A DNA stretch of 64,000 nt from positions 1 through 64,000 of the forward strand of contig NZ_BAGM01000067.1 in the NCBI RefSeq assembly GCF_000308855.1, read 5' to 3'. How positions within the stretch are numbered: the stretch's first letter is position 1; each line of letters starts with the position of its first letter. The DNA is from Nocardia veterana NBRC 100344. GTDB taxonomy: Bacteria; Actinomycetota; Actinomycetes; Mycobacteriales; Mycobacteriaceae. Positions 24,916 to 32,795 of the stretch are shown here, piece by piece. The notes under the pieces were generated by a model. That model searched no databases and was not told the origin of the DNA. It was given only the letters and a program-made list of their open reading frames with translations. Made by a program: the position numbers and the translations under genes.

Positions 24916-26118
24916 GTGGCACATATACAGAGACGTGTCCGAGGGCGAACGGTGAGTTATGTAGTTCGCTGGGTTGATCCAGACGGAAATGAGAAGTCGG
25001 AATCATTCGCCAAACGTGGCCGGTACGACCTCCCCGGCACAGCCGAGCACTACAAGCATCAGTTGGAAAAGCGGATGGCTCGGGGCATGTACGTGGATCC
25101 GGACCTCGCGAAGGTGTCTTTGCGGGTCGAGGTCGAGAAATGGGTTCGGCGAGCGCGGACGGAAACGACCCGCTATCAGCGCAGAAATTTCGCCAACAAC
25201 CTCGGGGAGTTGGCCCCGATGGCGATCGGTGCAATCCGACCTTCTGACATCCGAGACTGGCTCGACCACCTTCGTCTGGGCCGGCCGTGGTGTCGCGGCC
25301 GGGCTCTGGGGGAGAACTCGGTGGCCTTACATTTCCAGTTTCTGTTCACCGTGTTGAACATTGCAGCCGAAGATGGGGTACTGGCGGTGAACCCGTGCCG
25401 CAAGGTGGAGCGACCGGCTCGCCCCGACGCGGAGAAGACGCCCGCTGAAGTGTTGACGGTCGAGCAGATCCGCTCGCTGATTCAGTGCTCGAATCGGCAG
25501 ACCGGATGCATGATGCTGCTGACCGCCCAAACTGGCCTGCGCCCGAGTGAGGTTGCTGGACTGAGAGTGTGCGACATCGACTTCCTGCGCAGGAAGGTGT
25601 ATGTAGTCCAGCAGGCCAACCACTTTCGCGGCCGGCCGCCCACGGCCCGATTGAAGACACCGCGGAGCAAGCGCACCGTGCCACTGCCCGCGGAAGCGAA
25701 TCATGAACTCAGTGCCTTCCTCGCCACGGTTGAGCGAGGCAGGAACGATCTGCTGTTCTATACCAGAGTGGGGCGCCCGTGGTCTGCCGACGGAATGGGG
25801 CAGCGATTTCGCGAGATCGCCGTCAAGGCCGGCGTTCCGAAAGGGTTCACCTGGCACGATTTGCGGCACTTCTACGCCTCGGCGCTGATCGCCAAGGGCG
25901 CCTCGGTCAAGACCGTGCAGATGCGATTGGGCCACGCGAGCGCGAACGTGACCCTGCAGGTCTACACGCATCTGTGGCCCGATCACGACTCCCACACCGT
26001 CTCCGCGATCGACGACATCTTCACCTCGGAGAACGGTAACCCCCCGGGGGTACCGGGAAAAATCGACCCCGATTTCGGTGAGAGACGGGACGGAGACGGG
26101 ACAGCGGCCGCATCCTGA
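24916..26118 (+). CDS. int: Tyrosine site-specific integrase
   Basis: A 400-residue recombinase. The N-terminal arm-binding region (AHIQRRVRGRTVSYVVRWVD) and core-binding helices precede the catalytic domain. Catalytic residues are Arg in TGLRPSEVAGL, His-x-x-Arg in FTWHDLRHFYAS, His in LGHASANVT and the nucleophile Tyr in LQVYTHLWP. GTG at 24916 is used, with GAAAAGG upstream. The stop lies 28 bp from the end of the acyl-CoA dehydrogenase gene, the usual int-att arrangement. No tRNA gene is nearby, so the target seems to be a protein gene's 3' end. Confidence 0.95.
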   Translation: MAHIQRRVRGRTVSYVVRWVDPDGNEKSESFAKRGRYDLPGTAEHYKHQLEKRMARGMYVDPDLAKVSLRVEVEKWVRRARTETTRYQRRNFANNLGELAPMAIGAIRPSDIRDWLDHLRLGRPWCRGRALGENSVALHFQFLFTVLNIAAEDGVLAVNPCRKVERPARPDAEKTPAEVLTVEQIRSLIQCSNRQTGCMMLLTAQTGLRPSEVAGLRVCDIDFLRRKVYVVQQANHFRGRPPTARLKTPRSKRTVPLPAEANHELSAFLATVERGRNDLLFYTRVGRPWSADGMGQRFREIAVKAGVPKGFTWHDLRHFYASALIAKGASVKTVQMRLGHASANVTLQVYTHLWPDHDSHTVSAIDDIFTSENGNPPGVPGKIDPDFGERRDGDGTAAAS

Positions 26119-26190
26119 CCCCGAAAACCACCTCTCACCAGGCGTTCTACAAGCTGCGCCCGATAATCAGCTTCATGATTTCGTTCGTCC
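26119..26190. other. Putative attachment site at 3' end of acyl-CoA dehydrogenase gene
   Basis: Between the integrase stop (26118) and the dehydrogenase stop codon (26147-26149) only 28 bp remain. Element integration probably used the dehydrogenase 3' end, with the core duplicated at the unseen left end, so the gene stays intact. No second copy can be seen in the window. The assignment rests on position only. Confidence 0.45.
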
Positions 26191-27292
26191 CGCCGTAGAT
26201 CTTCTGGATTCGGGCGTCGGTGAATACGCGGGAGATCGGATACTCCGCCATGTACCCGTAGCCGCCGAACAGCTGCAGGCATTCGTCGGCCACGCGGCAC
26301 TGCTGTTCGGTCAGCCACCATTTCGCCTTCGCGGCGGTGGGGATGTCGAGTTCGCCGTGCAGGTGTTTGGCCACGCAGTCGTCGAGGAAAGCCCAGGCGA
26401 CCGAGGCGATCGTGTCGCATTCGGCGAGGGTGAACTGGGTGTTCTGGAAATTGAAGATCGGTTTGCCGAAGGCCTGGCGCTCCTTGGTGTAGGCCACCGT
26501 CATCTCGACCGTCTTCTCGATGGCCGCGGCGGCCGCCACCGCCAGGATCAGGCGCTCCTGCGGCAGCTGCTGCATGAGCTGAACGAAGCCGGTGCCTTCG
26601 GCGGCGCCGAGCAGATTCGACTTCGGCACCCGCACCCCGTCGAAGAACAGTTCGCAGGTGTCCTGGCCGTGCTGGCCGACCTTCTCCAGGTTGCGTCCGC
26701 GCCGGAAACCCTCGCGATCGGTCTCCACCACGATCAGCGAAACCGATTCGGCGCCTTTACCTTCCGAGGTCTTGGCGGCGACGATCACGAGGTCGGCGAG
26801 CAGGCCGTTGGAGATGAAGGTCTTGGCGCCGTCGATGACGTAGTGGTCGCCGTCGGCGACCGCGCGGGTACGGATGCTCTGCAGGTCCGAGCCGGTGCCG
26901 GGTTCGGTCATCGCGATGGCGCCGACGATGTCGCCGGACGCCATCTTCGGCAACCAGGCCTGTTTCTGATCCTCGGTGCCGTAGGCGTTGATGTAGTGGG
27001 CGACGATGGTCGAATGCACCGGGTTGCCGAGACTCGGGGCCATCGCCCGGGTCTGCTCGATCGCGATGACGGCCTCGTGGGCGAACGTGCCGCCGCCACC
27101 GCCGTATTCCTCGGGAATGGAGATGCACAGCAGCCCCAGCTCGCCGGCGCGATTCCAGATCTCCCGGTCGACGTGGTGCTGACGGCCCCAGCGGTCCTCG
27201 TTCGGGGCGCATTCCTTCTCGAAGAAGCGACGCGCCAGGTCGGTGAGAGCGTCGAGATCTTCGTCCATCCACGGGGACCGATGCACCGGCAC
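26147..27292 (-). CDS. Acyl-CoA dehydrogenase (FadE type)
   Basis: A 381-residue FAD enzyme for the alpha,beta-dehydrogenation of acyl-CoA. MTEPGTGSDLQSIRT is the FAD/substrate signature, and FGGYGYMAEYPISRVF and IYGGTNEIMK are the C-terminal motifs. The Glu usual in YEGT is Gly here (YGGT), whereas LPQERL supplies the alternative catalytic Glu, as in long-chain and isovaleryl dehydrogenases. GTG 27292 has GAGGAG seven bases upstream; the longer frame to 27673 overlaps the next gene and is rejected. It is the first chromosomal gene outside the element. An AraC regulator lies just upstream on the same strand. Confidence 0.92.
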   Translation of the reverse strand: MPVHRSPWMDEDLDALTDLARRFFEKECAPNEDRWGRQHHVDREIWNRAGELGLLCISIPEEYGGGGGTFAHEAVIAIEQTRAMAPSLGNPVHSTIVAHYINAYGTEDQKQAWLPKMASGDIVGAIAMTEPGTGSDLQSIRTRAVADGDHYVIDGAKTFISNGLLADLVIVAAKTSEGKGAESVSLIVVETDREGFRRGRNLEKVGQHGQDTCELFFDGVRVPKSNLLGAAEGTGFVQLMQQLPQERLILAVAAAAAIEKTVEMTVAYTKERQAFGKPIFNFQNTQFTLAECDTIASVAWAFLDDCVAKHLHGELDIPTAAKAKWWLTEQQCRVADECLQLFGGYGYMAEYPISRVFTDARIQKIYGGTNEIMKLIIGRSL

Positions 27293-27392
27293 GGGGGAAC
27301 TCCTCTGTTCGAAAACTGTGCTCACCGTGACGGTAGGAGTGCGGTGCCGACGGAGCCAATGACCGCAGCGCTCGATCTTGTGACCGGATCGC

Positions 27393-28406
27393 TCACGAGG
27401 CGGCGCCCGGACTGCGATAGGAACCGGGCGGGCTGCCGGTCCAGCGCCGAAACGCGCGGGAGAACGCGCTCGGCTCGGAGAAACCGAGCCGCCGCGACAG
27501 CGCGCCGACCGGCTCGCCGCGCACCAGAGCGGCGATCGCCGCATCGCGCAGGATCTGCTCCCGAATCCGGCTGGGGGAGGTGTGCTCGTCGCGCAGTTTG
27601 CGGCGCAGGGTGGCCGGGCTGACGGCGAGTTCGGCGGCGATCTGCTCCACGCTCGGCCACTGCCCCGGCCCACCGCGTTCGAGGATGCGCCGCACCCGCG
27701 CCGCGGTGGACACCGAATAGTCGCCGCGTCCGATCACCGCTTCCGGGGCGTTGCGCAGGAAGCGCATCAGATCGTCCTCGTCGCGCACCAGCGGAGCGGC
27801 CAGCACTGCGGCATCGAACACCAGCGCGGGGTGCGGTGCCGAAAAGCGCACCGGCGCACCGAAGATCACGTCGTAGTCGTCGAGATCGGCGGGCGGATAG
27901 GGGACCTCGACGCGCAACAGGCGTAGCGAGCCACCTACCGCCCAATCGAGGAACCGGTAGACGACCATCAGCAGGGTGTCGATGATCAGACCGTGCGGAT
28001 GGCGAATATCGGTGATATCGAACGATATTCGCGCCTCCCGACCGTCCGTGGTCAGCTGCAGCGGCGGAAAGCCGGGGAGGGCCTTCTGGAACATCCGGAA
28101 CCGATGCAGCGCGGCGGCGATATCGCGGGAACCGAGCAGGGCGAAACAGACCAGCCGGAAGGTGCCGCGTGGCATCGGTCGCCGGCCCAACCCGAACAGC
28201 TCGTCATCGGTACTGCGCCACAGCTGTTGCACCATGTGCACGGTTTGTCCGACGGTGACGCGGGCCCGGCCCTGGGTGAGCAGCTGCGGTGCGATCCCGG
28301 CGTCGGCGAGCAGTTCGGCGGTGTCCCATCCCCGCCGGCGCGCCAGATCGACGATCGCGTGCACCCGGCCGATGGGCAGGGTGACAGCGGTCGGCGTGGT
28401 GGGCAC
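27393..28406 (-). CDS. AraC-family transcriptional regulator (Arabinose_bd type)
   Basis: A 337-residue regulator. Residues about 15-195 are the ligand-binding domain found in OruR/VirS-like AraC proteins ([27 protein letters not shown]). The C-terminal two HTH motifs are [15 protein letters not shown] and [18 protein letters not shown]. It begins at GTG 28406. It lies 100 bp upstream of the acyl-CoA dehydrogenase and diverges from the alcohol dehydrogenase at 28542 with 135 bp between, so it probably controls one or both. Such regulators usually respond to fatty-acid-like ligands. Confidence 0.9.
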   Translation of the reverse strand: MPTTPTAVTLPIGRVHAIVDLARRRGWDTAELLADAGIAPQLLTQGRARVTVGQTVHMVQQLWRSTDDELFGLGRRPMPRGTFRLVCFALLGSRDIAAALHRFRMFQKALPGFPPLQLTTDGREARISFDITDIRHPHGLIIDTLLMVVYRFLDWAVGGSLRLLRVEVPYPPADLDDYDVIFGAPVRFSAPHPALVFDAAVLAAPLVRDEDDLMRFLRNAPEAVIGRGDYSVSTAARVRRILERGGPGQWPSVEQIAAELAVSPATLRRKLRDEHTSPSRIREQILRDAAIAALVRGEPVGALSRRLGFSEPSAFSRAFRRWTGSPPGSYRSPGAAS

Positions 28407-28541
28407 GCAGCGACGCTATCAACGTCGGTGCGGGCGGGAACCGACCGGCTCGGGGCCGGATTCGCCGGGTTCGTCGCACCCGGGCACTACCATCGATCTT
28501 CCCGCCGCGGCGCGGGGCGTTCCGGTGTCGGAAGGAGTGCG

Positions 28542-29564
28542 ATGAATCCTGCGACCATGGCCGCCTGGCAGGTGCTGCGGCCCGGCCCGATCGACGAATG
28601 TCCGCCGTCGCGCACCCGGATTCCGATTCCGGAACCGGCCCCGGGCGAGGTGCTGGTGCGGGTGCTGGCGTGCGGGGTGTGCCGAACCGATCTGCATGTC
28701 GCCGAGGGAGATCTGCCGGTGCACCGAGCGCGGGTGGTGCCCGGCCACGAGGTCGTGGGTGAGGTGGTCGCCCTGGGCGATCGGGTGACGGCTGTCGCAC
28801 CCGGTGACCGGGTCGGTGTCGCGTGGCTGCGCCGCACCTGCGGGGAGTGTGGATACTGCCGTCGCGGGGCGGAGAACCTCTGCCCCGATTCGCGCTACAC
28901 CGGATGGGACGCCGACGGTGGGTACGCCGAATACGCCACGGCGCCCGCCGATTACGTATACCCGCTGCCCTCGGGCTATGCCGATGCGGAGCTGGCGCCG
29001 CTGCTGTGTGCGGGCATCATCGGGTACCGGGCGCTGCAACGGGCTTCGCTGCCGCCGGGCGGCCGGCTGGGTATCTACGGATTCGGCGGCAGCGCGCATC
29101 TGGCCGCGCAGGTCGCGCTGGCTCGCGGTGCCGAGGTGCATGTGATGACCCGGGACGCCGAGGCCCGGGAATTGGCGCTGGCGCTCGGGGCGGCCTCCGC
29201 CCAGGGCGCTGCCGATCCGCCGCCGGTGCCGCTGGATTCGGCGATTCTGTTCGCACCGGTCGGTGATCTCGTCCTGCCCGCGTTGGCGGCGCTGGATCGA
29301 GGCGGTGTGTTGTCGATCGCCGGTATCCATCTCACCGATATCCCGCCGCTGAACTATCAACGGCATCTGTTCCAGGAGCGCGAGATCCGCTCGGTCACCG
29401 CCAACACCCGCGCCGACGGCCGGGAGTTTCTGGAGTTCTGCGGGCGGCACCGGATGCAGGTGCGGATCAACCCCTATCCGCTCGAATCCGCCGATCGCGC
29501 CCTGGCGGATCTGGCCCACGGCCGGTTCGCCGGCGCGGCCGTCCTGCTACCCGGGATCCGTTGA
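28542..29564 (+). CDS. Zinc-dependent alcohol dehydrogenase
   Basis: A 340-residue medium-chain dehydrogenase. Catalytic zinc ligands are [10 protein letters not shown] and PGHEVVGEV; the structural zinc site is [15 protein letters not shown]. The NAD(P) domain has [16 protein letters not shown]. It begins at ATG 28542, with GGAAGGAG ahead. [20 protein letters not shown] and the overall layout match the AdhA-like zinc-binding family. It diverges from the AraC regulator. The substrate is unknown, probably a primary or aryl alcohol. Confidence 0.92.
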   Translation: MNPATMAAWQVLRPGPIDECPPSRTRIPIPEPAPGEVLVRVLACGVCRTDLHVAEGDLPVHRARVVPGHEVVGEVVALGDRVTAVAPGDRVGVAWLRRTCGECGYCRRGAENLCPDSRYTGWDADGGYAEYATAPADYVYPLPSGYADAELAPLLCAGIIGYRALQRASLPPGGRLGIYGFGGSAHLAAQVALARGAEVHVMTRDAEARELALALGAASAQGAADPPPVPLDSAILFAPVGDLVLPALAALDRGGVLSIAGIHLTDIPPLNYQRHLFQEREIRSVTANTRADGREFLEFCGRHRMQVRINPYPLESADRALADLAHGRFAGAAVLLPGIR

Positions 29565-29602
29565 CCGCATCGGACGGCGTGCGGCACCCGGTACCATCGG
29601 AC

Positions 29603-29616
29603 TGGAACGTGTTCTA
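29603..29616. promoter_or_regulatory. KstR-like operator upstream of alpha/beta hydrolase
   Basis: TGGAACGTGTTCTA fits the KstR consensus TnnAACnnGTTnnA exactly and lies 35 bp before the hydrolase ATG. KstR is the TetR repressor of cholesterol catabolism in mycobacteria, rhodococci and nocardiae. Binding here is predicted from sequence only. Confidence 0.65.
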
Positions 29617-29650
29617 ATTCACGACCGGGCCGGCGGTGTAGGAGGATGCG

Positions 29651-30571
29651 ATGGCAACGGAGCGGCAGACGACGGGCCGGGGGCGCGGGGCGGTCGGCGG
29701 GCGTTTCGGCTCCCGCGTGTCACGCACGACCTCGGTGCCCGCCGGCCGCATGGTGGACCTGCCCGGGCGCGGGCGGACCTATCTGGTCGACATCCCCGGG
29801 CCGGAGGGCGCGCCGACGGTGATCCTGCTGCACGGCCTGGTGACGACGGCCATGCTGAACTGGTTTCCGGCGCTGGCGGAATTGTCCGAACGCTATCGCG
29901 TCGTGCTGTTCGACCAGCGCTGGCACGGCCACGGAATCCGTTCGCCGCGTTTCGATCTCGAAGATCTGGCCGACGATGCCGCGGCGGTCGCCGAACTGGT
30001 CGGCGCGGACCGTCCGATCCTGGCCGGTTACTCGATGGGTGGCATCGTCGCCCAATCCGTCGCGCATCGGCATCCGGATCTGGTGGGCGGGCTGGTGCTG
30101 TGCGCCACCACCTATCGGTTCCGCGAGAAGTGGCGGGAGCGGCTGTTTCACGGCGGAATGGCACTGGTCGCCGGGGCGATGTCCGAGACCGCGGGCCGCC
30201 GGGTCGCGCGGGCGGCGACCAAGCTGCCGCATCTGCCCGAAATATCGTGGGAGAACGGGCGAATGGATCGGTGGGCGCTGGCCGAACTGCGCACCACCAG
30301 CGGATGGGCGATGACCCAGGCGATCGCCGAACTGGGGCGGTTCGATTCCTCGCCCTGGCTGTCGAGCCTGAGGGTGCCGACGGGGGTGGTGATCACGACC
30401 CACGATCGGGCACTGCCGGTCCATCGGCAGCTGGAAATGGCGAAAATGATTGCCGGAGCGGAGATTTTCCTGGCGCCGGCCGGACATGCGGCCTGCGTAC
30501 TCGAGGCGGACGTCTTTGTCCCGGTGCTCCTCGAGGCCTGTGCGGCGGTGGCCGCTCGGCGGGAGAGCTGA
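29651..30571 (+). CDS. Alpha/beta hydrolase
   Basis: A 306-residue hydrolase. ILLHGLVTTAMLNWFPAL is the oxyanion region, LFDQRWHGHG precedes the nucleophile elbow GYSMGG (Ser), and TTHDRALPVH (Asp) and PAGHAACV (His) complete the triad. The N-terminus is basic and Gly-rich without a signal peptide. ATG 29651 follows GTAGGAGG. The KstR-like site upstream suggests induction with sterol degradation. The acyltransferase gene converges on it with 5 bp between stop codons. The substrate is unknown, plausibly a lipid or steroid ester. Confidence 0.9.
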   Translation: MATERQTTGRGRGAVGGRFGSRVSRTTSVPAGRMVDLPGRGRTYLVDIPGPEGAPTVILLHGLVTTAMLNWFPALAELSERYRVVLFDQRWHGHGIRSPRFDLEDLADDAAAVAELVGADRPILAGYSMGGIVAQSVAHRHPDLVGGLVLCATTYRFREKWRERLFHGGMALVAGAMSETAGRRVARAATKLPHLPEISWENGRMDRWALAELRTTSGWAMTQAIAELGRFDSSPWLSSLRVPTGVVITTHDRALPVHRQLEMAKMIAGAEIFLAPAGHAACVLEADVFVPVLLEACAAVAARRES

Positions 30572-30576
30572 ACCGC

Positions 30577-31983
30577 TCAGCCGTGGGCGTGCGCCGCCTT
30601 CAGCAGCGCGGAGATACTGTCGTGCACGGCATCGGCCATCCGGTCGGGATCGGGGACCAGTTCACGGCAGGCGATGAAGCCGAAATCGAGATCACCGTTG
30701 GCCGACAGCACCGTGACGTTGAGACCGGCGCCGTGGAATACCGGCCCGAACGGGAACAGCGCGTCGATGCGATGACCGAGGAAATACAGTGGCTGTTGCG
30801 GCCCGGGCACATTGGAGATCACCAGGTTGTGCACTACCGGATGGCGTTCGGCGAGTTTGAACGACGAATACGCGCGCACCGCGAGCCGGAAGGTGTTCGG
30901 CGGGGCGTATTCGGCCCAGTCCTGCAGGAAGTCCGCGCCCAGCACCTCGTGCTCCTCCTTGGCGCCGACGTTGGCCGCCGCGATCAGGCGTAGCCGCTCC
31001 ACCGGATCCGCGACGTCGGTGTAGAGCTGAGTGAACAGCGTCGACACCTTGTTGACGCCGCGTTCGTGCCGCGTGGTCTCGTGGGTCGAGACGGGGACCG
31101 AGGCGATCAGCGAGGTCTCCGGCAGTTCGTCGTGCTCGGCCAGATATTGGCGCAGGGCCCCGGCGATCACGGTGAGGACCACATCGTTGATCTTCACCCC
31201 GAAGGCCGCCCGGATCTCCTTGATATCGGCGAGCGGAGCGGTGGTGAACGCGACGCTGCGATGGCGGGTGATGGTCCGGTTGAAGGGGGTGCGTGGCGCG
31301 GTGAACGGCAGTGCCATGCCCTGTTTGTCGGCGCGGCGGCGCTGGACCAGGCCGCCGAGTTTGCCGAGTGTTTTCGGCACCATGCCGACCACGCCGAGTT
31401 TCGCCGGCATCCGTACCAGTCCCTCGGCCGCGAGGACGAGGTCGTTGGGTTCGTTCGACTCCGTGTGGATCTCGGCCGGCGGATCCGGATAGCGCACACC
31501 CGGTTCGGCGTCGCACAGATAGGCCATCATGTCGGCGCCGGTGACGCCGTCGACGGCGGCGTGATGGTACTTCGAAACGACGGCGACCTTATCGTCGGCC
31601 AAGCCTTCGATCACCCACATCTCCCACAGTGGCCGGGTTCGATCCATCGGCTGAGCGGCCAGGTCGCCGACGAGTTCGGCCAACTCCTTCGGTCCGCCGG
31701 GGGAGGGCAGGCCGAGGCGGTGCACGTGCCGGTCGAGGTCGAAGTCGTGATCGGTGACCCAGACCGGATGGTCGAGGTCGAACGGGACGCGGTGCACGCG
31801 GCGGCGCATCGAGGGCACCAGGTGCAGGCGACGGCTCAGCTCTTCCTTCAGCGCCGTGAATTCGTAGTCCGTGCCGTCGGCGGGCGGATCGAGGATCAGC
31901 AGCGCGCAGACGTGCAGCAGTTGGGTGTCGGTCTCCAGGTACAGAAAGCTGGCATCCAGCCCGGTCAATCGTTCCATACCCAT
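30577..31983 (-). CDS. Wax ester synthase/diacylglycerol acyltransferase (WS/DGAT)
   Basis: A 468-residue acyltransferase that esterifies diacylglycerol or alcohols with acyl-CoA for storage lipid. The catalytic HHxxxDG reads YHHAAVDGVTG near residue 141, preceded by PLWEMWVIEGL. LVISNVPGPQQPLYFLGHRI is the family's second block. Length is typical for actinobacterial Tgs proteins. ATG 31983 or 31977 are both possible; a KstR-like palindrome ends only eight bases upstream of 31983, so transcripts may be almost leaderless. Confidence 0.93.
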   Translation of the reverse strand: MGMERLTGLDASFLYLETDTQLLHVCALLILDPPADGTDYEFTALKEELSRRLHLVPSMRRRVHRVPFDLDHPVWVTDHDFDLDRHVHRLGLPSPGGPKELAELVGDLAAQPMDRTRPLWEMWVIEGLADDKVAVVSKYHHAAVDGVTGADMMAYLCDAEPGVRYPDPPAEIHTESNEPNDLVLAAEGLVRMPAKLGVVGMVPKTLGKLGGLVQRRRADKQGMALPFTAPRTPFNRTITRHRSVAFTTAPLADIKEIRAAFGVKINDVVLTVIAGALRQYLAEHDELPETSLIASVPVSTHETTRHERGVNKVSTLFTQLYTDVADPVERLRLIAAANVGAKEEHEVLGADFLQDWAEYAPPNTFRLAVRAYSSFKLAERHPVVHNLVISNVPGPQQPLYFLGHRIDALFPFGPVFHGAGLNVTVLSANGDLDFGFIACRELVPDPDRMADAVHDSISALLKAAHAHG

Positions 31984-31990
31984 AGCCTAT

Positions 31991-32004
31991 TAGAACACGT
32001 TCTA
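31991..32004. promoter_or_regulatory. KstR-like operator at WS/DGAT start
   Basis: TAGAACACGTTCTA is a perfect palindrome fitting TnnAACnnGTTnnA. It lies directly before the acyltransferase start codon, where a bound repressor would block initiation. It pairs with the site before the convergent hydrolase. Confidence 0.7.
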
Positions 32005-32033
32005 GTTTTGGCCGAAATGGGCGGGGAGTTCGG

Positions 32034-32750
32034 TCACATTCCGGAGCGGTTACCGCCTGCGATCAATTGCGAGACGGTTACGAAATCGTAACCGCGGGAA
32101 CGAAGTTCCGCGGCTATTCGGGGGATCGCCGCCGCTGCCGCTGCTTGGTACATGGCGTGCAACAGAATGATCGAACCCGGCCGGGTACGGCTCACGGTGT
32201 CCGCCACGATGGCATCGGTGCCGGCGCCGCCGGTGGAATCGGATTCGACGTCCCACATCACGGTGGTGCGATCGTGCCGGGACAGATACCGGGGCAGTGC
32301 CACCAGCTTCTTCCCGTGGGGCGGGCGAAACGTCACCGGACCGTGATAGCCCGTGCGCTCGATCTCCGCGTCGGTGCGCTCGATCTCGTCGCGGACCGTG
32401 GCCGGGGTGACGAAGACCAGGCGCCGGTGGGAGTAGCTGTGGTTACCGAGCTCGTGCCCGGCCGCAGCGATCCGCGCCCCGTAGTCGCGATGGGCGGCCA
32501 GATCACGCCCGACGAGGTAGAAGGTAGCCGGAATATGCTCGGCGGCAAGGGTTTCCAGGATGGCCGGAGTGCGGTCGGTGGGGCCGTCGTCGATGGTCAG
32601 CGCGACGACCTTGCGAGTGGTGTCGACCCGGTGGACCAGCCGGCCGGCCACCTGGAAGGTCCGCGAGTTCATCAGGACGTACGCGCCGATCGACACCACC
32701 GTCGCGATGACGACGACGATCGCACCGCCGAGCAGAAGCCTGCGTGTCAT
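32034..32750 (-). CDS. Polysaccharide deacetylase (NodB homology domain)
   Basis: A 238-residue membrane-anchored enzyme. The N-terminus (MTRRLLLGGAIVVVIATVVS) is a signal anchor. The NodB motifs are LTIDDGPTDRT (metal-binding Asp pair), GNHSYSHRRL (His-x-x-x-His metal site) and TFRPPHGKK. A late LLHAMYQAA block also fits. It would deacetylate cell-wall glycan or another N-acetylated sugar polymer outside the membrane. It stands alone 50 bp upstream of the WS/DGAT promoter on the same strand. Confidence 0.9.
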   Translation of the reverse strand: MTRRLLLGGAIVVVIATVVSIGAYVLMNSRTFQVAGRLVHRVDTTRKVVALTIDDGPTDRTPAILETLAAEHIPATFYLVGRDLAAHRDYGARIAAAGHELGNHSYSHRRLVFVTPATVRDEIERTDAEIERTGYHGPVTFRPPHGKKLVALPRYLSRHDRTTVMWDVESDSTGGAGTDAIVADTVSRTRPGSIILLHAMYQAAAAAAIPRIAAELRSRGYDFVTVSQLIAGGNRSGM

Positions 32751-32795
32751 CGGCGAAACCTACCACCGGACAACGGGTCCGGTGGTAGGTGCGGA

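Larger units (their letters stand above)
1..26146. mobile_element. Integrated conjugative/mobilizable element, left end outside window
   Basis: The right end is marked by an excisionase-integrase pair (24590-26118) abutting the 3' end of a chromosomal acyl-CoA dehydrogenase gene. Inside are mobile-element hallmarks: a MobF relaxase with helicase domain, SSB, a ParB-like protein, two DprA-like proteins, DUF4192 and many small zinc-ribbon hypotheticals. Most genes lie on the minus strand, reading away from the integrase, whereas the flanking chromosome is ordinary metabolism. No translocase, type IV secretion or replication gene is seen in this part. The MobF relaxase implies single-strand transfer, unlike TraB-type actinomycete elements. 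The left boundary and the second att repeat are not in view, so calling it an ICE rather than an IME or integrated plasmid is inference. Confidence 0.85.

Noticed and set aside
24251..25234. 327-codon minus-strand open frame opposite xis and int
   Set aside because: Overlaps the integrase gene in antisense and lacks a ribosome site; the stretch outside int (24251-24580) shows no recognisable domain.
26078..27622. 514-codon plus-strand open frame
   Set aside because: Opposite the acyl-CoA dehydrogenase; no ribosome site and no family motif.
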